This document shows, piece by piece, positions 7,188-13,423 of a stretch of 14,394 nucleotides of DNA. The notes under the pieces were generated by a model. The model worked only from the letters and a program-made list of their open reading frames with translations. It ran no database searches and was not told the DNA's origin. How positions within the stretch are numbered: position 1 is the stretch's first letter; the number at the start of each line of letters is the position of its first letter. The stretch is taken from the NCBI GenBank assembly GCA_903854365.1, contig CAINWE010000013.1, positions 1 through 14,394 of the forward strand, read 5' to 3'. The position numbers and the translations under genes are program-made. The DNA comes from Oligoflexia bacterium (GTDB taxonomy: Bacteria > Bdellovibrionota > UBA1018).

Positions 7188-10100
7188 TTCCTTGCTCCCC
7201 ACTTTGATGCCCGACGGAAAAATACGTTGCTGCAGGATGGTGAAAGACGAGTGCTGAAACGCTAGCTTCGGGATCCATCATCATCCCGTCTGTAAGTTGC
7301 ACGCCGATTTCGTTGGGTTGGATGAGTTGAAAAAGCAGTGCTTGGTCGTCTAACCGAGGACAAGCGGGATATCCGAACGAATAACGCTTGCCTAAGTACT
7401 TGGCCTGAAATCTTTCAATCATTTTCATATGCGGTGGATCGGGATAGCCCCAGGCCTTGCGGATCTGACTGTGAAGGAATTCTGCATAAGCTTCTGCCGT
7501 TTCGAGGGCAAGCGCTTGGATAATATGAGACTTGAGGTAATCTCCACGATTTTTGAGAAGCTCGGAGAGTTGCCGCACGCCGCGGCCCACAGTGACGACG
7601 AAGAATGCGACGGTATCTTGGGCGTGACCGAGATTTCTCGGGCGTGTGTAGTCCGCGAGGCAAAGCCCGTCGAGTTTGCGTTGCCGAGGAAAGTCAAAAC
7701 GAGCGATGGGGGACGCCTGGGGATGTGCGGAGTCGAAAATGAGAAGCTCATTTCCGGCGCTGGAGGCTCGGAGAAATTGATAGACAGCCGCAGGGTGCAG
7801 AACCTCAGTCTCAGCATATTCTTCTTTGACTTCTTGTACGGCATCCCAGATCTTTTTTGCCTTCGGATCGGCTTTTGAAACTTCTTTGAGCGCAGCAGGT
7901 TCTTGAACGCTTCGCTCCAGGAGTCTCACGGTACTTCCTCGGATGCCGAGGTGCCGCCCATAGAGCATGAGCGGATTGATGTAAGTCCAAATGTGCTGAA
8001 TCGGGGTGTTCCGTAAGACGTGGCGTTCAAAATCGGGAGGCGAGGGGAGGGTTTCTAGAATAGGAATCATCGACGAACGCTCTGTCGAGGCTGGGCTAGT
8101 GATACTGGGGGCGCTTCGGGGGGCTGAGTTTTGGGCCTGCGTGCGTTTTTGATGCAACTCTGCTTTAAGCGTTTCAAATCGATCCGGATCAACGATGATT
8201 TTGGCCAGGTCTAATCCACTCATTGCATCTTGTGCATAAGCAACTGTGCCGGTGGTGTAGGCTTTGGCAATTTGTTTGTCGACAAAGTTAGAAGAAAGAG
8301 CAGCTCCACCGACTAAAATCGGAGTTGCTACGCCGGCTTTAGAAAGATCTTCTGCGGTCGTGACCATCTGTTGAGCGGATTTAACGAGTAGGCCCGAAAG
8401 GCCTACGAGGTCCGGTTGATGCTCGCGTACTGCTTGAATGAGTTGCTCCGGGGGAACTTTGATTCCTAAATTAATGACCTGAAACCCATTATTGGCAAGA
8501 ATGATTTCTACTAAGTTTTTGCCAATGTCGTGGACGTCGCCTTTGACCGTGGCTAGAATGACTTTTCCCCGTAACGAGGTTTGGGATTTTTCCATGAAGT
8601 TTTCCAGGTGCGAAACGGCGGCTTTCATGGCTTCTGCAGATTGAAGGACTTCGGCGACTATGAGTTGATTCGAATTGAAGAGGCGACCCACTTCGTCCAT
8701 CCCCTTCATGAGAGGACCGTTGATGATCTCTAAGGGCGGGAGGGTCTGTAGAGCTTCGCTCAGGTCCTCGATCAGGCCGTCCTTAGATCCTTCGATGATG
8801 TATCTGGGTAAGCGATCCATCAGAGGGAGTCGTTCTCGAGCGGATTCGACCTTCTTTCGCTCGCGAAAGTGCGCAGCAAAAGCGGCGATGGGATCTTGGG
8901 CCTGTCCTTGGATCTGGGTGAAAAGAAGATTCTCGGCAAGACGCTTTTCTTCGTCGGGAATGGAAGCGTAACGCTCTAGCTTCTCCGAATTGACGATGGC
9001 CAGATCGAGCCCTGCTTGAACGCAGTGATAGAGAAAGACTGAATTGAGGACTTCGCGACCAGCCGCAGGAAGGCCAAAACTGACATTAGAAATTCCTAAA
9101 ATCGTTCGAGTTCCAGGAAAGCGGGATTTGATGAGCCGGATGCCTTCTAGGGTCTCGACGGCCGATCCAACGTATTGAGCATCTCCTGTGGCGCACGGGA
9201 AGACGAGAGGGTCCCAGTAGATATCTTCAGGCAAAATACCGTATTTTTCGGTGAGGAGTTGGTAGGAGCGTTCTGCAATTTCTAATTTGCGTTGCCGCGT
9301 CACGCCCATGCCTTGCTGCGGATCGTCGTCGATAGTGCCCACGACGAGGGCGGCACCGTATTTTTTGGCAAGAGGGATCACTTGTTCGAAGCGCTCCTCG
9401 CCATCTTCAAGGTTGATCGAGTTAATGATCGATTTGCCTTGGCAATACGTGAGGGCGAGTTCGATGACCTGTGCGTCAGTGGAGTCGATCATCAAAGGGG
9501 CTCGAATTTTTTTAACGGCGAACTCCATGAAACTTCGCATATCCTTAAGCTCGTCGCGGTCTGGATTAGCCAAGCAAAGGTCAATGATCTGAGCGCCATT
9601 TTTGATTTGAGAGCGGGCAATTTCGGAGGCTTCCTCAAACTTCTCTTCGCAAACGAGAGTTTTGAATTTTTTACTTCCGATGACGTTGGTTCGTTCTCCA
9701 ACGATGACGGGGCGCATTTCATCCGTGATTTCAAGGTAGTCGATCCCGGAGAGAGTGGATCGATGAGTGCGGGTCGGTTTTCGAGGGGGGTTCTGCGAGG
9801 CGAGTGTCGAAAGCTCTTGAATATGGCCCGAATGGGTTCCGCAGCAGCCGCCTAAGAGGTTGATCCATCCTTCCGAAATAAAACGGGAGAGGACTTTGGA
9901 CACCATCTTGGGAGTTTCCAAATAGCAGCCATTTTCGTCGGGAAGTCCTGCGTTAGGGACGCATGAAATCCGGTAGGGAGATGATTTTGCGAGCGAGCGG
10001 ATGGCATCGGTCATGAATTCTGGGCCTGTGGCGCAGTTTAAACCTAAGTACAGGAGATCGATGTGACTCACTGAGGCCAGGAGGGCTTCGACCGTTTGAC

Positions 10101-10782
10101 CTGCGAGCATGGTGCCCATGGGTTCTATCGTGCCGGAGATCGCGATGGGGATTTTGTGTCCTGTCTTTGTGAAAAGAGTTTCGATAGCCAGGAGAGCAGC
10201 TTTAATATTGCGAGTATCTTGACAGGTTTCAATGAGGAAATAGTCGACGCCGCCTTCGAGAAGTCCTTGCGCTTGAATTGAGAAATGATCTTGAAGCTCT
10301 TGAAAGGTGACACCACCCGTGACAGAAATTGCCTTGGTTGTGGGGCCGATTGCCCCAGCGACAAAGCGAGGCTTCTCGGGAGTGGATAAAGCATCGGCTT
10401 CCTGTCGCGCAAGCTGTGCAGCCAATCGATTTTGCTCGAGAGCGCGATGGCCTTGGCCGTATTCGTTCAAGACCAACGGAGTGCTTCCAAACGTATTTGT
10501 TTCAACAATATCGCAGCCGGCTTCAAGATAGTTGCGGTGAATTTGGCGAATGAGATCGGGGCGCGAAAACACCAGGATTTCGTTGCATCCCTCGAGTTCT
10601 GCTCCGCCAAAATCCTCAGCGGTGAGATTGAGGTCTTGAATCGCTGTACCCATGGCTCCGTCCAAGACGAGAATACGGGTATCTAAGGCCTCGATGAGGC
10701 GGTCGGTGCGCTGAGAGTGGGTAATCGTGAGTCTTGAACTGGACTGGCGAGAGTCCTGGGTAGATTTCAAGTCTTGAATCAT
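7165..10782 (-). CDS. metH: Cobalamin-dependent methionine synthase
   Basis: MetH moves a methyl group from 5-methyltetrahydrofolate via cobalamin to homocysteine in the cytoplasm. At 1205 residues it is close to the E. coli length of 1227, and all modules are present. The homocysteine/zinc domain (about 30-330) has LGLNCATG (C250) and GGCCGTHSGH (C313, C314). The pterin domain (about 355-610) has RPVIVGERTNVIGS. The cap and B12 domains (about 645-870) have GDVHDIGKN, with H751 as the lower cobalt ligand. The SAM-binding reactivation domain (about 905-1195) has RYSFGYPACP. A Ser/Pro/Ala-rich linker (about 878-905) separates B12 and reactivation domains. The ATG at 10782 is the only ATG before the conserved LVLDGAMGT and has no visible ribosome site. 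I see no B12 riboswitch in the 68-nt gap to the tRNA. It appears to head the operon. Confidence 0.97.
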   Translation of the reverse strand: MIQDLKSTQDSRQSSSRLTITHSQRTDRLIEALDTRILVLDGAMGTAIQDLNLTAEDFGGAELEGCNEILVFSRPDLIRQIHRNYLEAGCDIVETNTFGSTPLVLNEYGQGHRALEQNRLAAQLARQEADALSTPEKPRFVAGAIGPTTKAISVTGGVTFQELQDHFSIQAQGLLEGGVDYFLIETCQDTRNIKAALLAIETLFTKTGHKIPIAISGTIEPMGTMLAGQTVEALLASVSHIDLLYLGLNCATGPEFMTDAIRSLAKSSPYRISCVPNAGLPDENGCYLETPKMVSKVLSRFISEGWINLLGGCCGTHSGHIQELSTLASQNPPRKPTRTHRSTLSGIDYLEITDEMRPVIVGERTNVIGSKKFKTLVCEEKFEEASEIARSQIKNGAQIIDLCLANPDRDELKDMRSFMEFAVKKIRAPLMIDSTDAQVIELALTYCQGKSIINSINLEDGEERFEQVIPLAKKYGAALVVGTIDDDPQQGMGVTRQRKLEIAERSYQLLTEKYGILPEDIYWDPLVFPCATGDAQYVGSAVETLEGIRLIKSRFPGTRTILGISNVSFGLPAAGREVLNSVFLYHCVQAGLDLAIVNSEKLERYASIPDEEKRLAENLLFTQIQGQAQDPIAAFAAHFRERKKVESARERLPLMDRLPRYIIEGSKDGLIEDLSEALQTLPPLEIINGPLMKGMDEVGRLFNSNQLIVAEVLQSAEAMKAAVSHLENFMEKSQTSLRGKVILATVKGDVHDIGKNLVEIILANNGFQVINLGIKVPPEQLIQAVREHQPDLVGLSGLLVKSAQQMVTTAEDLSKAGVATPILVGGAALSSNFVDKQIAKAYTTGTVAYAQDAMSGLDLAKIIVDPDRFETLKAELHQKRTQAQNSAPRSAPSITSPASTERSSMIPILETLPSPPDFERHVLRNTPIQHIWTYINPLMLYGRHLGIRGSTVRLLERSVQEPAALKEVSKADPKAKKIWDAVQEVKEEYAETEVLHPAAVYQFLRASSAGNELLIFDSAHPQASPIARFDFPRQRKLDGLCLADYTRPRNLGHAQDTVAFFVVTVGRGVRQLSELLKNRGDYLKSHIIQALALETAEAYAEFLHSQIRKAWGYPDPPHMKMIERFQAKYLGKRYSFGYPACPRLDDQALLFQLIQPNEIGVQLTDGMMMDPEASVSALVFHHPAATYFSVGHQSGEQGNDDNRLG
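9531..9550. repeat. 20-nt exact direct repeat, copy within metH
   Basis: The plus-strand 20-mer aacttcgcatatccttaagc here is identical to 12357-12376. The flanking bases differ at both ends, so the match is exactly 20 nt. In metH it encodes part of the pterin-domain segment ELKDMRSF. Confidence 0.85.
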
Positions 10783-10788
10783 TTCGAG

Positions 10789-10816
10789 AGTTTAACAGAA
10801 AACCGAGGGGGATCAA
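10789..10816 (-). promoter_or_regulatory. Candidate metH promoter giving a leaderless transcript
   Basis: On the minus strand, TTGATC (10816-10811) and TAAACT (10794-10789) resemble -35 and -10 boxes with a 16-nt spacer. The -10 ends 6 nt before the metH ATG, so transcription would start at or next to the start codon. This fits the lack of a Shine-Dalgarno there. Read-through from the tRNA-Leu transcript is an alternative. Confidence 0.35.
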
Positions 10817-10850
10817 GGTTTGTAGGAAATTTAGATTTTTAATGAAGAGA

Positions 10851-10935
10851 TGGTGCGGCCGGACGGACTTGAACCGTCACACCTTTCGGTATACGCCCCT
10901 CAAACGTACGTGTCTACCAATTCCACCACGACCGC
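10851..10935 (-). tRNA. tRNA-Leu (anticodon GAG)
   Basis: The minus-strand sequence folds as a class II tRNA. The acceptor stem pairs GCGGTCG with CGGCCGC (one T-G pair). The D arm contains AATTGGTAGAC. The anticodon stem TACGT/GCGTA closes a 7-nt loop, TTGAGGG, with anticodon GAG at 10901-10899. A long variable arm (ACCGAAAGGTGT region) and a T arm with GGTTCAAGTCC follow. The discriminator is A (10854) and the 3' CCA is encoded (10853-10851). The long variable arm and A73 identify leucine; it should read CUC and CUU codons. It lies 68 nt upstream of metH on the same strand with no clear terminator between them. Confidence 0.95.
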
Positions 10936-10966
10936 AAACTGCTACTCGAAGTGAGGGCTGACCCTT

Positions 10967-10995
10967 GTACTAATCGCACTCGCTGACGGAGTCAA
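10967..10995 (-). promoter_or_regulatory. Candidate promoter of tRNA-Leu
   Basis: On the minus strand, TTGACT (10995-10990) is a good -35 box. It is followed after 17 nt by TAGTAC (10972-10967), a weaker -10 box. The start would fall near 10960, leaving a leader of about 25 nt before the mature tRNA. The spacing is ideal, but the -10 matches only three of six consensus bases. Confidence 0.45.
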
Positions 10996-11037
10996 GGGGT
11001 GCTTTGGGTGTGCAGCTGATTTTGTGGAGTGGATGGA

Positions 11038-11514
11038 TCATGGAGCATGCTCGGGCAAAGCGCTCAGGATGGGAGTGAGGTTGTTTTGGAGAAATTGAAT
11101 CTCTGGGAAAATCGGAGAGCTGTGAACGCAATGGCCATGGCGCTGCTCCTGTTTAATCAAACACGAGCGGATGGGCAGTGGAGTGCCTGCGAAAGGAGGA
11201 AAGAGTGCACCTCGCGCTGGGAATCCGATTTGTCGATCAGCGGTCGCTCTGACGCCACGGTCCTTTGAGTCCCGGTTCCCTTGGTGCAGGAGGGTAAGCT
11301 CGGAGACCCATTCTTCCATCACGGGGTCTTTCAGCTGTGCGGCTTCTTCGCGTATGCGTGTGAGCGCAGCGTCTTGATGATGTCCTGCCTGATACTTTTG
11401 GATCTCCATGCAGAGGTCCGCCGAAGCCATCATGGGATTCCATGTCGTTAGGATCCATGCCCAGTATCCGAGGCAGAATGGATGATGCCGGAGAATGTTA
11501 AAAAGAGACCTCAT
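11038..11514 (-). CDS. Small exported protein, unknown function
   Basis: This 158-residue reading frame begins 2 nt after the stop of the preceding barrel-like gene (TAG at 11519-11517), so the two are probably co-transcribed. TAGGA just before the ATG and AGGAG about 14 nt before it could bind the ribosome. The N-terminus looks like a signal peptide: basic MRSLFNILRHH, hydrophobic PFCLGYWAWILTTWNPMM, then ASA|D near residue 32. The mature part starts DLCMEIQKYQAG and continues with amphipathic helices that resemble a helical-hairpin repeat. The C-terminal half is polar with no recognised motif. No family is recognised. The gene call rests on position, start context and the signal-like N-terminus; the C-terminal half is less convincing as coding sequence. 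No terminator is evident between its stop and tRNA-Leu. Confidence 0.55.
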   Translation of the reverse strand: MRSLFNILRHHPFCLGYWAWILTTWNPMMASADLCMEIQKYQAGHHQDAALTRIREEAAQLKDPVMEEWVSELTLLHQGNRDSKDRGVRATADRQIGFPARGALFPPFAGTPLPIRSCLIKQEQRHGHCVHSSPIFPEIQFLQNNLTPILSALPEHAP

Positions 11515-11516
11515 TC

Positions 11517-12335
11517 CTAAAACTCGCTCCTCAGGCCGAATAAATAAGTGAAGCCATTGATCGGCAAACTGGGCTCATTCGAAACCATTTTGCGGGCTTC
11601 AAAAGTAAGGTAGGTGCGGCTTGCTCCTGAGTCGACGAAATAATCCCTGGCGACCGACGGTTCCATCCAGTTGAGGAGGAGCCATGCGCCGAGTAGGGGT
11701 CCTTGAATGACCGTGCGGCCTTGAGTGACTGTGCTGGGCGAGTTAGGTTGGTTAAACGCGTAGAAAAAGGCGTCAGCAAAGTATCCGACGACAGGAACGA
11801 GGAATTGTCCTGAGAAAAAGCGTAATTGATATTTTGCCTGCAGTCCAAGCGTGTAATTACTCGCGATTGAATTGACGTAGGGGTTGGGGCTGGGAAAAAT
11901 AGGATGAATCGCGATCGTAGCGCCTAAGTCGAAGACACCCAATACCTGGAGAAACGCGGGTTGGTAATCCGCCATCAATCCAATAGCGCTGACGACGGGA
12001 TCGCCCGCAAATCCTTTTTGAACGAAGTATTGCTCGGTTTTTGCGTTATTCAGCACATTGGGCGAAGCAAAGAGCTGAAGTCCAAGCTGAGGGCGAAGCG
12101 AGTCAATATCAATGACGAGGGATTTTTTTTGTCTCCTCGGTGCGGGTGAGGCGGGCGCTGCGTGAGATCGGGAAATTTCTGGTGCTTGCTCAGAGGAGGG
12201 TTCCTCCGAAGGGGTTGTGCTCGGAGTTGAAAGAGGTTCTGTATTCGCCCACGTTGAATGAGTCGTTGTTCCCCCGTGCGTCTGGAGGATGGCTAAGGCG
12301 AGATAGGTGACAACGGACGGTTTTCGATTGATCAT
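11517..12335 (-). CDS. Probable outer-membrane beta-barrel protein
   Basis: This is a 272-residue exported protein. A signal-like N-terminus (MINRKPSVVTYLALAILQ) has possible cleavage after TWA near residue 30. A Ser/Thr/Pro/Glu-rich segment (about 31-65) and a basic patch (RRQKK) follow. From about residue 72 onward, alternating hydrophobic strands appear, such as QLGLQLFASP, VFDLGATIAIHP, NYTLGLQAKYQLRFF, TYLTFEARKMV and FTYLFGLRSEF. The last residue is phenylalanine, as in substrates of the outer-membrane assembly machinery. The size suits a small barrel of roughly eight to ten strands. An in-frame stop lies just upstream of the ATG at 12335, fixing the start. No strong ribosome site is seen. 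The gene is divergent from the recombinase-like gene and followed after 2 nt by another exported protein. The specific function is unknown. Confidence 0.7.
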   Translation of the reverse strand: MINRKPSVVTYLALAILQTHGGTTTHSTWANTEPLSTPSTTPSEEPSSEQAPEISRSHAAPASPAPRRQKKSLVIDIDSLRPQLGLQLFASPNVLNNAKTEQYFVQKGFAGDPVVSAIGLMADYQPAFLQVLGVFDLGATIAIHPIFPSPNPYVNSIASNYTLGLQAKYQLRFFSGQFLVPVVGYFADAFFYAFNQPNSPSTVTQGRTVIQGPLLGAWLLLNWMEPSVARDYFVDSGASRTYLTFEARKMVSNEPSLPINGFTYLFGLRSEF

Positions 12336-12351
12336 AATTTACCATTCTTGC

Positions 12352-12380
12352 ATTTTAACTTCGCATATCCTTAAGCGCAA
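12352..12380 (-). promoter_or_regulatory. Candidate promoter of the beta-barrel gene
   Basis: On the minus strand, TTGCGC (12380-12375) and TAAAAT (12357-12352) are separated by 17 nt. The -10 matches five of six consensus bases; the -35 matches only its TTG. Transcription would start near 12345, leaving a leader of about 10 nt. The spacer is almost exactly one copy of the 20-nt repeat shared with metH. Confidence 0.5.
12357..12376. repeat. 20-nt exact direct repeat, copy in barrel-gene promoter
   Basis: This copy is identical to metH positions 9531-9550 in the same orientation. It covers the spacer of the candidate barrel-gene promoter plus two bases of the -35 box and one of the -10 box. 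Confidence 0.85.
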
Positions 12381-12415
12381 TTTTTTTTCAGCAAACAAAA
12401 ACAAAAGGTACTCAA

Positions 12416-12442
12416 CCAACCCAATCGGCTCAATGGGTTAGG
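12416..12442. promoter_or_regulatory. Inverted repeat upstream of the recombinase-like gene promoter
   Basis: AACCCA (12418-12423) and TGGGTT (12434-12439) are perfect 6-nt arms around a 10-nt centre, extendable by CC/GG with one unpaired A. The repeat ends about 13 nt before the -35 box at 12455, a place where an operator could sit. It may also be chance. The rest of the 12381-12415 gap is A/T-rich with no gene. Confidence 0.3.
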
Positions 12443-12454
12443 GCTCTATCACGG

Positions 12455-12483
12455 TTGACCCGAGAACGGAATCTCAGTATGAT
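12455..12483 (+). promoter_or_regulatory. Near-consensus sigma-70-type promoter of the recombinase-like gene
   Basis: TTGACC (12455-12460), a 17-nt spacer and TATGAT (12478-12483, five of six consensus bases) form a strong promoter. Transcription should start near 12490. This decides the gene's start: the in-frame TTG at 12455 is the -35 box itself and the ATG at 12479 lies in the -10 box, so neither can be translated from this transcript. Confidence 0.7.
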
Positions 12484-12508
12484 TCAACCTTTAAGGGAGT
12501 GTCAACGA

Positions 12509-13417
12509 ATGGCAACAAAAAGGCAGAATAAGAAATTGACATTTCCACAAGCCATTCGAAGTTTTGTTGGATATTTGGAGGGCTCTCAGAAGTCTTCGCA
12601 TACGATCAAGAACTATTCTTTAGATTTGATGGCATTTCAAGACTTTATTAATCAAGAGTACTTAGGAAAACTCGTTCAGCCCTTTGATATTACCCCAGAC
12701 GACTTGACCCGGTATCGTCAGTACCTTCAGAAGAAAGGTTTTAAGACGAATACTCGCAGGAGAAAAATTTTGACCGTATCGCAGTTTTTGGGCTTTCTTG
12801 CGAAAAGAAAAAAGCTTCCTGAACTTTTAGCTAAAAAGCTTCCGGCTCCTCATAAAATTGAACGGATTCCTTATACAGTTTCGTCCTCTGAGTTATTAAT
12901 GGTCATTCAGCGGCTTCCTTCGATTACCCCTATGGAAGCTAGAAACCGAGTGCTTTTGTGGGCTTTGGCAGAGACCGGCTGCCTGGTGAGCGAAGTCGTG
13001 GACTTGCGGTTTGAACAATGGACGTTAGGACCCAATGGGAGTGAGGGATATCTGGAGGTCTTAGGAAAATGTCCTCGGAGGATTCCGGTGTCCGTAGAGC
13101 TGGTAGCCGCAGTGAAGCTGCTACAGGAGGCGCAGATGCAGAGCCCTTGGGTCTTTCTAGGGTTTAATAAATTTGGCTCTTTAGGAGGCCCTATTTCTGC
13201 TCGGGGGGTAGAGCTTTTAGTTAAGGCTTACGGTAAAAAGCTGGGCCATCCGGCTTTGACCCCCCGGACTTTTCGGCATTCAGTCATTATTCAATGGTTT
13301 TCGGAGGGATTACCTCAAAGCGAGGTCCAGAACCGTCTTGGACTGCGCACAACTTATGCATTTCGTTCTTATGAAACTCTGCTCAAAAAAAAATCTGAAG
13401 ATGCTCAGTTAGTCTGA
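12509..13417 (+). CDS. Tyrosine-recombinase-fold protein with a broken active site
   Basis: I take the ATG at 12509 (302 aa, the usual XerC/XerD length) because AAGGGAG lies 9 nt upstream and the promoter at 12455-12483 precedes it. Residues about 11-105 match the N-terminal core-binding domain (FPQAIRSFVGYLEG, SSHTIKNYSLDLMAFQDF). Residues about 125-295 match the catalytic domain: ARNRVLLWALAETGCLVSEVVDLR, LGKCPRRIPVS, LTPRTFRHSVI and RLGLRTTYAFRSYETL. Against XerD the catalytic set reads R148 to L159, K172 kept as K187, H244 to R253, R247 kept as R256, H270 to L279, Y279 kept as Y288. Three of six residues are lost, so strand cleavage is doubtful. It may bind DNA as a structural or regulatory protein. 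Fold call is strong; loss of activity is inferred. It is the only plus-strand gene here and stops 6 nt from the convergent PMT gene. Confidence 0.85.
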   Translation: MATKRQNKKLTFPQAIRSFVGYLEGSQKSSHTIKNYSLDLMAFQDFINQEYLGKLVQPFDITPDDLTRYRQYLQKKGFKTNTRRRKILTVSQFLGFLAKRKKLPELLAKKLPAPHKIERIPYTVSSSELLMVIQRLPSITPMEARNRVLLWALAETGCLVSEVVDLRFEQWTLGPNGSEGYLEVLGKCPRRIPVSVELVAAVKLLQEAQMQSPWVFLGFNKFGSLGGPISARGVELLVKAYGKKLGHPALTPRTFRHSVIIQWFSEGLPQSEVQNRLGLRTTYAFRSYETLLKKKSEDAQLV

Positions 13418-13423
13418 GTTGAT

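Noticed and set aside
7429..7878. 149-codon plus-strand reading frame opposite metH
   Set aside because: It is antisense to the MetH reactivation domain, with no ribosome site or domain features of its own.
9292..9855. 187-codon plus-strand reading frame opposite metH
   Set aside because: It lies wholly antisense to a conserved metH domain, has no recognisable motif, and is the usual mirror frame of a high-quality coding sequence.
10783..10850. Cobalamin or SAM-related riboswitch upstream of metH
   Set aside because: The gap to the tRNA is only 68 nt, A/T-rich, and shows none of the conserved B12-box or SAM riboswitch helices.
9531..12376. The 20-nt repeat as att sites of an integrated element mobilised by the nearby recombinase
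   Set aside because: The segment between the copies holds metH sequence, a tRNA and exported-protein genes but no mobile genes; the recombinase lies outside it and lacks key catalytic residues.
12455..12508. Extended N-terminus of the recombinase-like protein starting at TTG 12455 or ATG 12479
   Set aside because: These codons coincide with the -35 and -10 boxes of a near-consensus promoter, and ATG 12509 has the better ribosome site and gives the usual family length.
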